A stretch of DNA of 64,000 nt, from contig CM061063.1 of NCBI GenBank assembly GCA_030762895.1, positions 211,125,667 to 211,189,666 of the forward strand, read 5' to 3'. Positions within the stretch are counted from its first letter, which is position 1. The number at the start of each line of letters is the position of its first letter. The translations under genes were made by a program, and so were the position numbers. The notes under the pieces are model-generated. The model was not told the origin of the DNA. It searched no databases and saw only the letters and a list, made by a program, of their open reading frames with translations. Positions 1 to 11,539 of this stretch are shown here, piece by piece. This DNA is from Sophora flavescens. Taxonomy: Eukaryota; Streptophyta; Magnoliopsida; Fabales; Fabaceae.

Positions 1-1095
1 AAGGCTCTGAAGGCATATGAGTCATCCAGTGATGCTGACCTATCAGAACTCGAGGATTTTGAGAGTGATGAAGAGTTGTCTCTCCTGACCAGGAAGATAA
101 AGCTTCTCCTGCAGAAAAAGAAGTTCAAGAGGGATAGGCCATTCAGAAGGTTCAACAAGGACAAGAACTTCAAAGAATCCACCTCAACAGACAAAAGTCC
201 AATTGTTTGCTATGAGTGCAAGAAGCCCGGTCACTTCAAGGCTGAATGTCCTCAACTCAAGAAGGCCCTTTTTAAGAAATTCTTCAAGAAGAAGAAGAAA
301 GGAATGATGGCTACTTGGGAGGATCTGGAGTCAACATCTTCTGATGAAGAAACAGAGGAAGAAGCCAATCTCTATTTGATGGCCAACACTGAGTCAGACT
401 CTGATGATGAGGTACATCCCGACTATGAGGAATTACTTGATGCCTATGAGGAGTTGATGGAGGAATCCAACTGCTTATCTAAAGCCTTCAAATCCCTTAA
501 GAGAGAGTATGTAAAGCTCACCAGTGAGCATAAACATAAATCTCAAGAGTGCGAGAAGCTGGCTAAAGAAAACAGTGAGCTGAAGACTGAAAAGTCTAAT
601 GAAGCTAAGATCTCAAGTGAAACATCACCATCTGAAGAAGTTGAAAAACTTCAACAGAAAGTGGAAGAGCTCACTTCTGATCTTGCCAAATTTGTTAATG
701 GTAGAGACAATCTGACTAAGCTACTTGGTAGTCAGAAGCACTCTCTTAACAAAGAAGGTATTGGATATGTCCATCGAACACATCATAAAGTATCAACTAA
801 AGTTTCTACAATATCTGTTAAGTCAACTGTAACCAAAGCTACACCTATTTGTAACTTCTGTGGAAAAACTGGGCATGTTATGTCTAAGTGTATCCATAAG
901 AAGAGAAGGAAGTCTTCACAGACTCCTAGAACTAACAGAAAAGGACCCAGAAAAATATGGGTACCTAAAGATCAAATATTTTTTGTTGCAAATGTCCTCA
1001 ACAGGACAAAGAAAACACCACTACTGGTACCTGGACAGTGGCTGCTCGCGTCATATGACAAGAGAAAGGTCTATGTTCCTAGACCTCCAACTTAA
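1..1095 (+). pseudogene. gag: gag of SIRE copy A (5' partial)
   Basis: Open in frame 1 from the first base, so the true start is upstream. This is the nucleocapsid end of Gag, which packages element RNA in cytoplasmic particles. Two CX2CX4HX4C zinc knuckles are visible, at 208-249 (starting CYECKKPGHF) and 850-891 (starting CNFCGKTGHV). Between them lies a strongly acidic then heptad-like charged stretch (about 330-720) likely to form coiled coil. Basic runs of lysine flank the first knuckle. The frame ends at 1095, while the protease frame overlaps it from 860 in the +1 frame; copy B shows the same frame change. Coding of this part looks little decayed. Confidence 0.85.
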
Positions 1096-4000
1096 GAAAG
1101 GAGGACACGTTGCTTTCGGAGGGAATCAGAAAGGGAAAGTTATAGGAATTGGTACTATTGGTGGTAAACCCCCTCTTCCCTCTATATCTAATGTTCTTAT
1201 AGTTAGAGGATTAAGACACAATTTGCTTAGCATAATTCAATTATGTGATAGTGGTTTTGATGTCTCCTTTACCAAAGATGTATGCATAGTTAAAGACTGT
1301 TGTGGCAAAACCCTCTTTTCAGCCAAAAGGCAACAAAATCTTTATAAGATTGAACTGTCTAATCTCCCAGATCAAAGTGTAACCTGTCTGATGTCTAAAG
1401 AGGATGAGAGATGGTTATGGCATAAGAAACTAGGACATGCTAGTATGAAACTAATTTCTGAATTAAAAAGGAATAATCTCGTGAGAGGATTGCCTGATAT
1501 TAGCTTTAAGAAAGATGTCTTGTGTGATGCATGTCAGAGAGGTAAACAGGTAAAATCAAGTTTCAAATCTAAAAACCAAGTATCAACCTCTAGACCTCTT
1601 CAGTTGTTACACATGGATCTGTTTGGACCAGTTAGTGTTGCCAGCCTGGCTGGAAGAAAATATGGATTTGTCATAGTTGATGACTATTCTAGATACATAT
1701 GGGTACTCTTCCTAACACACAAGGATGAGTCTTTTAAGGCTTTCTCAGTATTCTGCAAAAGAGTACAAAATGAGCAAGGTTTCTGTATTTCTACCCTTAG
1801 AAGTGATCATGGGGGAGAATTTGAAAATGAGCAGTTTAGACAGTTCTGTGAGGAGAATGGAATCTCTCACAATTTCTCTGCACCTAGAACTCCACAGTAA
1901 AATGGAGTGGTTGAGAGAAAGAATAGATCTCTGCAAGAGATGGATAGATCTATGCTCAATGAAAATAATCTCCCTAAGTACTTCTGCCCAGAAGCTGTAA
2001 ACACTGCTTGTTATGTACAAAACAGAATACTTATTAGGTCCTTTCTAAAAAGGACTCCTTATGAATTGTGGAAAGGAAAAAGCCCCAACATATCTTATTT
2101 TCATGCTTTTGGATGTGAATGCTTTATTATGAATACCAGAGATAATCTTGGAAAGTTTGATTCTAAGGTAGACAAAGGTATTTTCGTAGGATATTCTTAA
2201 AAGTCTAAGGCTTTTAGAGTTTACAATTCAAGAACTTGTATTCTTGAAGAATCTATTCATGTTAAATTCAATGATGGATTAAAGACTGATAAAGAACTAT
2301 CAGATCTAGAAGATGATCTTGCAGGTCTTGATATAAACAAGCCAGAAAGTCAACAACCCGATCTAACCAAAACAGAACCTGTGCCTGAGGCTGAAAGACA
2401 AGTGGAACAGACGAGTCAGCAGACAAGTCAAGATCTTCATGATGATCTCAAAAGGGATTGGAAGTTCAACACTCATCATCCTAAGGATCTTATTATTGGA
2501 AATCCTTCTGAAGGAGTAAGAACCAGATCCACATTAAGAGAATCAAGCAATGTGGCCTTTATTTCAGATTTGGAGCCTAAACGCATTGAAGAAGCTCTTG
2601 AGGATGAAAGCTGGATTCTTGCTATGCAAGAAGAACTTAACCAGTTCACCAGAAATGATGTCTGGACTCTTGTCTCTAAGCCTAAAAACAAGTCGGTTAT
2701 TGGAACAAGATGGGTCTTCAGAAAAAAATTGGATGAAGATGGTAAAGTTGTCAGAAATAAGGCAAGGTTAGTAGCTCAAGGCTATAACCAACAAGAACGT
2801 ATTGATTATACTGAAACCTTTGCACCTGTAGCTAGAATATAAGTCATACGCATTTTAATGTCATATGCTGCACAACACCAAATTACCCTGTTTCAAATGG
2901 ATGTAAAAAGTGCTTTTCTAAATGGTATAATTGAAGAAGAAGTGTATGTTAAACAACCCCCTGGTTTTGAGGATAATGATAAACCATATCACGTTTTCAA
3001 ACTTAAAAAAGCATTATATGGTTTGAAACAAGCACGTAGGGCATGGTATGATAGACTCGGTTCTTTTCTCATGCATAATGGTTTTACTATAAGACAAGTA
3101 GATACTACTCTGTTCAAAAAATGCTCTAAAGAGAACTTTATTATAGTTCAAATATATGTTGATGATATTATTTTTGGAGCAACTAATGAAAAGTTGTGCA
3201 AGGAATTTTCAAATCTAATGCAAGCTGAATTTGAGATGAGCATGATGGGAGAATTGAAGTTCTTCCTTGGATTACAAATCAAGCAGACAAGTGATGGAAT
3301 TTACATTCATCATCAAAAATATACCAAGGAGATACTCAAGAAATACAAAATGGAAAATGCAAAGCTCATGAAAACCCCTATGCAACCCAATGCAAAACTA
3401 AGCAAAGATGATGAAGGTAAAAAGGTAGATCAAACTGTCTACAGAGGTATGATTGGCTCTCTACTGTACTTAACTTCAAGCAGACCTGACATTCAATTTA
3501 GTGTCTGTATGTGTGCTAGATTCCAATCTGATCCTAGAGAATCTCATCTTAAGGCTGTTAAAAGAATATTTAGATATTTGCTTGGAACTACTAATTTTGG
3601 TTTGCTGTATTTAAGATCAAAAGAATACAGATTAGTGGGATATTGTGATGCTGACTTTGCTGGAGACAGCATAGAAAGAAAAAGCAACAGTGGAGGATGT
3701 CACTTCATTGGAGCAAGTTTAGTCTCATGGTCAAGCAAGAGGCAAACAACCATTGCCCATCGTCTCTTCGCTGAGCAGAATACATCTCTCTTTGCTAGTT
3801 CTTTGCTCTCAACTCTTATGGGTAAAACACCAACTTGAGGATTACTCTATTTATGAACATAACATATCTGTATGGTGTGATAATTCCAGTGCTATATGCT
3901 TAACTAAAAATTCAATTCAGCATTCTAAGGCTAAGCATATTGAAATCAAACATCATTTCATTAGGGATTATGTTCAGAAAGGCATCTTTAATATTAAGTT

Positions 4001-4106
4001 TGTTAAAGCTGAAAATCAATGGACTGATATTTTCACTAAACCCCTCGCAGAAGAAAGGTTTTTATTTATTAGAGATAATCTAAACATGCATTGCATTGTT
4101 GAATGA
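860..4106 (+). pseudogene. pol: pol of SIRE copy A (protease-integrase-RT-RNase H), with stops
   Basis: One frame (frame 2) runs from 860 to about 3760, broken by stops at 1898-1900, 2198-2200 and 2840-2842; a frameshift near 3760-3835 moves the end to frame 3, finishing at 4106. Domains in order: copia protease with the DSG motif in WYLDSGCSRHM (about 1030); GAG-pre-integrase HHCC zinc region (LWHKKLGHAS, later CDACQRGK); integrase core with D in MDLFGP, D in RSDHGGEF and E in VVERKN; RVT_2 reverse transcriptase from about 2670 with the YVDD box (IYVDDIIFG, about 3157); copia RNase H with the DADFAGD motif (about 3650). The conserved RNase H motif after WSSKRQTTIA is scrambled here but normal in copy B. 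It would copy element RNA and integrate the cDNA if intact. Confidence 0.9.
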
Positions 4107-4523
4107 CATGTCTGAATGTTAAGCTGTCTGTGCTAAATCTGTCATTACTCCTATATACATGTTCTTTCAACTAAGCATTAGTTCATGGGGAGTAATGATA
4201 CAATAGTTTAAGTGGAGTATGTCTAATATGCTTGCTGCATTACTATGATTTTCTTAACATGTTATCTTGCCCTTAACATATCTCATAAATAAAACTTGAT
4301 AACCCTTTTTGATGTTGACAAAAGGAGGAGAAAGGGAGAATGAATATGATAAAGGGAGAAATGAAAATGGGAGAATAGGAGAAATAGAATGGGAGAATGA
4401 ATATGATATGACCTGTTCACTTAAGAAAATTTCAACCTGTCTATATATGCAATTTTCTTTGTTGATATTTTCTTAGGTTCATTAAATCATCTCAATGTTT
4501 GTCATCATCAAAAAGGGGGAGAT
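4107..4523 (+). other. 3' untranslated part of SIRE copy A with polypurine tract
   Basis: No gene seen. AG-rich imperfect repeats (GGGAGAATGA-like) occur at 4320-4400. The polypurine tract for plus-strand DNA priming is at 4510-4523, directly before the LTR start. The env-like gene found at this place in copy B is absent. Confidence 0.75.
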
Positions 4524-6280
4524 TGTTAAGTCTCTAAAATGTCTCATGTGCATTTCCCTAAGTTTTGATGAGAACTAAACATTGGTTAATGATTTAATTA
4601 ACCTTCGTATTGGTCGCTAACCTGTCTATCTAGTGTACATATTAAATAAGCAATAGAAGCACACGTCCAAGATGCAAGATAAACAAACTTGCGTCCACCA
4701 AAGTGTTGAAAGCTAGTGTCTACCTACGTGGCATTCGGAGCGCGTCCAATAAAGTATCATAACCCCGCGTCCATTAAAGTATCAGAATGACTCGTCCAAT
4801 GATGTGGCATATGAAGCTCGTCCATTAAGGTCATAATGGCTCGTCCAATGACGTGGCATATGGAGCTCGTCCATTAAGGTCAGAATGTCTCATCCAATGA
4901 CGTGGCATATGGAGCTCGTCCATTAAGGTCAGAATGTATCCGTCCAATGACGTGGCAAATGGCTCTCGTCCACCAGAGTAACTGAGACTCTCGTCCACCA
5001 GAGTAACTAAGACTCGCGTCCACCAGAGTAACTGAGACTCTCGTCCACTAGAGTAACAAAAGTGCTCATCCACTAAAGGTGACAGAAGCGCTCGTCCACT
5101 AGTCTTTGGACTTGCTGAGTCCTTGATATGGAGCTCGTCTACTAGCCCGAATGAAAACTCAAATGACTAGATAGACGTGATTATTTTCAAGATGGAAGCA
5201 CTTATCTCTTGAACGCGAATTCTATAAGGATTATCAAAATCTTAGTTCAAGAACCAGAAAGAGACTTGAAGCCTTCTCTCCTACTCAGTTTCATGATTAT
5301 CAAGAAAAGTAAGAAGCTACTCTCTCAAGCAACCTTGGATAATCAGAACTAAAGATCAGTTAAAGAATGCTTTCAACATACTTTATTCCCTAGTACCTCT
5401 GGTCCTTACACGAAAAGGGAAGTGTGCTCAGCAAAGTATAAAAAGCTCTCTGCACAACTTTGATATGGCTGTATCACAATGTATAAAGCCATGATCATTC
5501 ATGTTAGAGTACAACCAACGACTCTATTGCATTAATGGCTGCCCAGAACGACTCTATTGCATTTAATGAAGTTCTGCTTGAAGCCAACATCTGAAGGGAT
5601 GTCTCTAAAGGATCCTAAATGCTTGAAGTCCATAAATACAGAAGTCATTGAAGATAAAGAAAAAGAGAATACACATTACAAAAAAACGCCATTACTCTGC
5701 ATTAATTTCTTCATTCTTTTATTCTGTATTCTTCAATCATTTTGAAGTTATTACACATACTTTCCTAAGCCTTACATTTAAACCACTCTCTGAGTGTTAG
5801 TGAAAGATCTGCCTGTGAGAAATTGTATTTATTGCAAACCCAATCTCTCAAACAAACCAGAGTGAGCCTGAAGAGGCTAGGTGTGAAAATAATAATTGTC
5901 TTGAGCCTGAAGAGGCTAGGTGTGCAAATAATACTTGTCTTGAGCATGAAGAGGCTAGGTGTGCAAATAATACTTGAGTCTGTAACCTTATCAGTTATAG
6001 TGGATAAATCTTGGTGCTACCAAGGACTGGACGTAGCTCTTTGTTTTGAAGAGTGAACCAGGATAAATAACCGTGTCAATCTCTCTTCCCTCAAACTCTT
6101 TAATTGCCTTAGTTTTCTTACGTCTATCAAGTGGTGTGCTTGCAAAAGTCACCCGTCCATCCTGTATTCTTCCACTCGTCCAAATCTAGCCTTTTTATTT
6201 TCGAAAAGATTTCAACTTTGCTTAAATTCTGATAAACACAATTCAACCTCCCTTTCTTGTGTTTATAGTTGTCTATTTCA
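4524..6280 (+). repeat. 3' LTR of SIRE copy A
   Basis: Starts TGTTAAGTCTC after the polypurine tract and ends GTCTATTTCA; both ends match the LTR of copy B at 34964-36223. Length is 1757 bp against 1260 bp in copy B. Most of the difference is a tandem array at about 4720-5095. A TATA-like CATAAATA lies near 5632, where copy B has TATAAATA. After the LTR the sequence passes straight into the interior of gag of copy B, with no primer binding site or gag start, so the junction at 6280/6281 is a deletion or recombination point. Confidence 0.85.
4720..5095 (+). repeat. Minisatellite with repeated CGTCCA and ACGTGGCA motifs inside the LTR
   Basis: Tandem units: first about 50 bp units pairing a CGTCCATTAAGGTC half with a CGTCCAATGACGTGGCA half (about 4740-4965), then about 31 bp units with TCGTCCACCAGAGTAACTGA (about 4970-5065). 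ACGTGGC, the core of plant ABRE/bZIP sites, recurs at about 4725, 4850, 4900 and 4950, with a variant near 4801. The array is absent from the LTR of copy B, so it arose or expanded in this copy or subfamily. Confidence 0.8.
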
Positions 6281-7390
6281 TTAAGAAATTCTTCAAGAAG
6301 AAGAAGAAATGAATGATGGCTACTTGGGAGCATCTGGAGTCAACATCTTCTGATGAAGAAACAGAGGAAGAAGCCTATCTCTGTTTGATGGCCAACACTG
6401 ACTCAGACTCAGACGATGAGGTACATCCTGACAATGAAGAATTACTTGATGCCCATGAGGAGTTACTGGAGGAATCCAACTTCTTATCTAAGGACTTCAA
6501 ATCCCTCAAGAGAGAGTATGTAAAGCTCACCTATGAGCATAAACAGAAATCTCAAGAGTGTGAGAAGCTGGCTAAAGAAAACAGTGAGTTGATGACTGAA
6601 AAGTCTAATGAAGCTAAGATCTCATGTGAAACATCACCATCTGAAGAAGTTAAAAAACTTCAACAGAAAGTGGAAGAGCTCACTCCTGATCTTGCCAAAT
6701 ATGTTAATGGTAGAGATAATCTGACTAAGCTGCTTGGCTGTCAAAGACACTCTCTTAACAAAGAAGGTATTGAATATGTCCATCAGACACATCATAAAGT
6801 ATCAACTAAAGCTTCTACATTATCTGTTAAGTCAACTGTAACCAAGTCTACACCTGTCTGTAACTTATGTGGAAAAATTGGACATGTTATGTCTAAGTGT
6901 ATCCATAAGAAGAGAAGGAAGTCTTCATAGACTAGCTCCTAGAACTAACAGAAAAGGACCTAGAAAAATATGGGTACCTAAAAATCAAATAATTTTTGTT
7001 GCAGATGTCCTCAACATGACAAAGAAAACACAACTGCCGGTACCTGGACAGTGGTTGATCGCGTCATATGACAGGAGAAAGGTCTATGCTCCTAGACCTC
7101 CAACTTTATAAAGGAGGACACGTTGCCTTTGGAGGGAATCAGAAAGGCAAAGTTATAGGAATTGGTACTATTGGTGGTAAACCCCCTCTTCCCTCTATAT
7201 CTAATGTTCTTATGGTTAAAGGATTAAGAGACAATTTGCTTAGCATAAGTCAATTATGTGATAGTGGATTTGATGTTTCATTTACCAAGGATGTATGCAT
7301 AGTCAAAGACTGTTGTGGCAAAACCCTCTTTTCAGCTAAAAGGCAACAAAATCTTTATAAGACTGAACTGTCTGATCTCTTAGATCATTA
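6281..7390 (+). pseudogene. gag: gag and protease part of SIRE copy B
   Basis: Begins abruptly at the bases matching position 275 of copy A, so the gag start and first zinc knuckle are gone. An open stretch from 6313 to 6930 carries the acidic/charged region and one zinc knuckle (CNLCGKIGHVMSKC), ending in a stop that copy A lacks. A further piece in another frame (6950-7111) and the protease-to-integrase link (7068-7390) follow. The +1 frame change before the protease is the same as in copy A. The protein is cut by the inserted block at 7388-7390. Confidence 0.8.
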
Positions 7391-8330
7391 GTGGGTCATA
7401 ACTCAACCAAATCATGTAAATGATATGTTTAAATGGAAGTCCCGAAAGTCTAGTTTTTAAAACTATGCCCAGATTTTAGAAATCGAATTTGTACATAAGG
7501 TTTTTGATTGAAAGAAGATACAAATATCAAAACAGGACAACAAACTGTCTTCCAACTCACATATCATTTTGGAAACCTTTGAGCCATTCAAAACCTTCCT
7601 ACATATTTTAACGAGTATAAATCTCCATTTGGCTTTCAAAACCAAATAATTCCAGTAAAGGTTTTCTTATAACAAAGTTTTAGAGAAGGCTTTCAAGAAA
7701 AATTTAGATTCATTGAAAAAATGTATTTGAAAAATTTAAAGCGATATTTTTGCTCTATCTCTAGTATTGTGGGATGCTCACGGTAGACTTTTGCTTAGAA
7801 CATGTCCATATCTTGATATGCTATCATAGTATTGTGTATGTCATTTCCTGATCGTGTTCAATATGGATGATTGATAAGAATCATTGGCATGCATCAATTA
7901 TTAGATTGTGCACATGAATAGGTACCAATCAGTTATTCCCTGTATATCACATCTTTATGTACATAATCATGTATGTGTTTGATGTGTTTCTCTAAATTAG
8001 TGAAATCTAAAATGATTGGTATAATAAGTACCACTACTATTTGAATAAGATTGTATGTTATACTTTTATTATTATTGTTGTCATAAAGTTTCTGTCAGCT
8101 TGCTATTGATTGGGATATCTGTCGTGCATGATAATTGGACCCTAGCTAAACTAATATCAGTGATAACCAAATAGTTAAGGAACATGACCTGTCATCGAAA
8201 CCTATTAGACCTGTGTTGATCAGAGTTCGTAGCGGAATTAGGATGGTGATCTTGCATTATAAGCAGGATGATTAAGTGTTAAGGATTAGAGCAATTTTGA
8301 GGGCAAAATTATTTAAAAGAAAGGGAGTAA
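7388..8330 (+). other. Partial internal region of G2, with an inverted leader segment
   Basis: No gene seen. About 7640-8330 matches 26500-27183 (the 3' end of the G2 internal region) in the same orientation, up to the polypurine stretch at about 8315-8330. The first stretch (7388 to about 7500) is instead the reverse complement of the leader next to the primer site at about 24284-24395. This shows an inversion or rearranged insertion at the left edge. Confidence 0.65.
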
Positions 8331-9936
8331 TGTAACATCCCAAATTTCCTAGCTAGCTAAATAGTATTACCCAATAAATAGAAGGAGCCTATCTTTAAGG
8401 GATAAGTGTTTTAAGGATAGTTAATAATAAATGTTATAGATTTGTTAAGAAAGAAATGTTTAGAATTAAGGTAAGGGTGTATTTAGTAGTTGAAGAGGTG
8501 TAGATAGTAAGTTGGGTTTTAACTTTTACTAAAGAAAAAAAATAAAAAGAAAGAAATAAGAGAAGGGGATAAAAGAAGGGGGAACGTGAGAAATGGGGAA
8601 TAAAATCATAATAGTAGAAAAAGAAAGGAAAAGAGAAAGAAAAAGAATGGAGAGGAAGAAAAAAGAAGAATGGAGAAGAGAGATCAAGGGACATAGCCAT
8701 GAGAAGAAGATGAGGGTTGGAGATCCTTGATGAAGCTTGCAAAACCAAGAGAAAGAAATGAAAGAGAGGAAAACAGAGAGAAATATAACATCTTAAAAAT
8801 TCAAATATAATTATTTTAATAAAAAAAGGGTAGTATAAGAGTTTATTATAATTGTTTTCTTTATAATAAAAATCCAGTGGGTTCCACAATAATGTAAAAT
8901 TGATTTAAAAAAATAAAATAAAAATAAGGATAAGAACCTACCCTGGACTAAATTATTGCGGCAATAATGATAGGAAACATAAGCATATCAAGGGGCTCAT
9001 GCTGTGTTACCCATTATAAATAGATAGTTTGAGTATTTTAAGCCCAATTTCGCATAATATGACTAGATACCTAACTTCAGATGGATATTTCGTAATCAAA
9101 GAGAACTTGTTTGAATTCGAGATCTGCATAAGAAATACAGCCCTGTCTCTTAGCTTTCCATATACACCAAATCCGTCCAAATTGGATCCTTGTAGCTCAA
9201 GTTATGACCAAATTCGTACACACTATTCATGTTCCAGCGCCAGAACCGTTTTTTTAAATTCTATCCACGTTTTGACTATCTAAAAGTCGGTTTCAGATTT
9301 TGTGGTCTTCATAAAAGTTGTAGACAATTCTTTTATCTTTCCAACGATATATAATTTATAATTTTTGAATGTCTATAACTCAAGATATGTGCGAAATACA
9401 ACACTATATGCAGAGTAAGCGGGCTTAGCACGTTTTTACACGTTTTGGGCTATTGGGGGCCCTATAAATAGAATCATAACACTCTTAGGGTGCGTTTTTG
9501 AATCCTAATTACACCTAAAAACTCAAACGGCTAAGAAGAGAATAAATTCAAGGATTAAGAAGAGATAGTTGTGGAAGAGGGAGTCTAGGAAGATGAAGAT
9601 GATGATAACTCTTGGCAAACGTTAGGATTCGCAGTAGGAAACGCTTAGAGCTATTTGGAGGTCTTCAAGAGGTGAGTAACAATACTTTTCATGAACCCTT
9701 TCCATGGGATATATGATTGCTTTTGTTGATAAGGGATTACCATGTGGTTTTGAGAGTCTTTAATTGACTTGATGCATATCGTTAGTAACCTAAATTCTAA
9801 AATTGGGGTTTTGTTTAATAGGGAAATTAATTGATTAATTGATGTTGTAAAGTGCTTATTCATTTATGATATATTGTGATATTCATGATTGTTTGTTATT
9901 GGTGGAAGTTTATATGTTTAAAATTGAGGGGAATAG

Positions 9937-11539
9937 TGATGAGTGTGATTCCACCTCATCTTTGTCCATCATTTTGCATGCATTTTCATGTAGTTTAGGC
10001 ATATTTTTATTAGATTTTAGGTTAATTTTCCTTTGGAACTGGTAAGGCGGTTTTCGTGTGTTGTTTTGCAGATATAAAGGGTAAATTGCTCAAGATCAAC
10101 CATGATGAAGTTTGGATGAAGATGGAGCTTTAAAACTGAAGAAAATGAGCCAAACAGAGCCCATCACGGCCTAGCCGTGATGCCCATCACGGCCATGATC
10201 GAGCAAAACTGAAAAAGAAGAAAGGCTGAAGTCAGAGTCTGTCACGGCCTGGCCGTGATAGCCATCACGGCCGTGACCCAAAACCACCAAAAGTCAGAGC
10301 ACATCACGGCCCTGCCGTGATATTCTTCACGGCCATGAAACAGAGGGCTCGCGACGCGAGCACATTCTCGCCCCGCGAGAAACCGGATTTTCCAAAAGTG
10401 CCAGAGGCAGAGACCGTCACGGCCAGGCCGTGATGGACATCACGGCCGTGACGCGCATTACTTGGACCTGAAGAAATCGAAATAGATCAGATTTTGAGTT
10501 GGTTTGGGACTCTAACTTCCCCATTTCTATAAATATGGATCAAGGCATCAGATACCAGGGGGGGACACACAATAGATCAACACATTAGGGGCTACTACTC
10601 TAGGCATAGATTTAGGATCTCTTCTCCTCTTCTCCTCTCTTCTCTTTTCTGATTTTTATTATGTTGTCATCCCAGCTTGTCATCTCCATGGCAAGACTGG
10701 AGTAGTAGCTTAGTTTCTAGGGATTAGGGCTCTGCCCAAGGTTTGTAAATGATGTTAATTTGATGTTGAAACCATTGTTGATTTTATAATTGTTTTAGAT
10801 CTGATTTTTAGTGTGTTAATCACTCATAAATTTCGGCAACCGTTTATTTACGTGACATAGACGTTCTAAGGAGGAACCTAACGGTGAACTTAGGATCTCT
10901 AGGGTGATTCACTCGTAAAGCCCGGCAGCCACTGGTTTGTGAGATGTGAGTGATCTAAGGAGGAACCTAGCGGTGAACTTAGGTTATTTGCATGACTTAG
11001 ACATTCTAGGGAGGAACCTAGCGGTGAACCTAGGTGTCGGACCTATAGAAGTCAGACTTGGGACTGAAATCACGAGAGTTAGAAGCCGTCCCTCGAGGAG
11101 CAACGAGTTGTCACTGAACGCAAAGGGTCCAATCTGGGATCGACTACCACGAGAGTAGGGGTCGGGTCAATTGGGCACGGCTTTTGTAACCCGAGAGGGA
11201 GCTTAAGCTATCAGAGGATAAACTCGCTTTCAAGGCAATTTCGGTAATCAACAAAGGTAAATCTGTTAGCAACATAAACAGCCTCAAAGGTAACCCAAAT
11301 CCCTAGGAATCCGTTTTAGATAAAAACCCCATAAACATTTGTTTTCAGTTTTGTTAAATTCAAATTCAAAAAAACCATTTCAAAAATATAAAAATCTTTT
11401 TAAACAGTCCAGATCCAATCGATTCGATAATTAGTTGCGATTCGAGAACACAGTCTCTGTGGGTTCGATATCTTTTATTACTTGACGGCAGCCCGGTACA
11501 CTTGCCGGAATCGCACGAGCGTCGACTGACGCGACATCA
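9937..11539 (+). mobile_element. Solo LTR of an Athila-like family (subtype b)
   Basis: Starts TGATGAGTGTGA and ends GCGACATCA, flanked by a perfect 5 bp target duplication AATAG (9932-9936 and 11540-11544). The start resembles the LTR of the complete element at 44553 (TGATAGTGTGA...TTTTGCATGCATTTT), and the motif CACTTGCCGG near the end recurs in the solo LTR at 54764-56182. A TATA box (TATAAATA) is at 10528-10535, preceded by a GC-rich palindrome array. No internal region, so a solo LTR left by LTR-LTR recombination. Confidence 0.88.
10161..10453 (+). repeat. Palindrome array CATCACGGCC/GGCCGTGATG upstream of the LTR TATA box
   Basis: Repeated inverted modules such as CATCACGGCC and GGCCGTGATG, many forming short hairpins, plus one CGCGACGCGAG variant at about 10350. 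The TATA box follows about 75 bp downstream. Similar arrays sit in the LTRs near 44777-45005, 48565-48783, 55455-55660 and, with other core sequences, 38898-39075 and 51240-51400. Confidence 0.8.

Larger units (their letters stand above)
1..6280 (+). mobile_element. SIRE-type Ty1/copia retrotransposon, copy A (5' end outside window)
   Basis: The order gag (zinc knuckles), protease, integrase, reverse transcriptase, RNase H, polypurine tract, LTR is that of a Ty1/copia element. The long charged gag, the LTR starting TGTTAAG and close similarity to copy B, which carries an env-like gene after pol, point to the SIRE/Maximus lineage (family knowledge). The 5' LTR and gag start lie left of the window. 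Compared with copy B, about 2.7 kb between pol and the polypurine tract, including the env-like gene, is absent. Pol carries three stops and one frameshift, so this copy is defective. Confidence 0.9.

Noticed and set aside
8434..8889. Minus-strand ORF rich in Phe, Leu and Ser
   Set aside because: It is the complement of an AG-rich stretch of the G2 LTR and crosses the insertion point at 8784, so it cannot be a gene.
10161..10453. Regular short palindromic repeats that could suggest a CRISPR array
   Set aside because: Spacing is irregular, modules are degenerate and lie inside an LTR of a plant element; no cas genes exist here.
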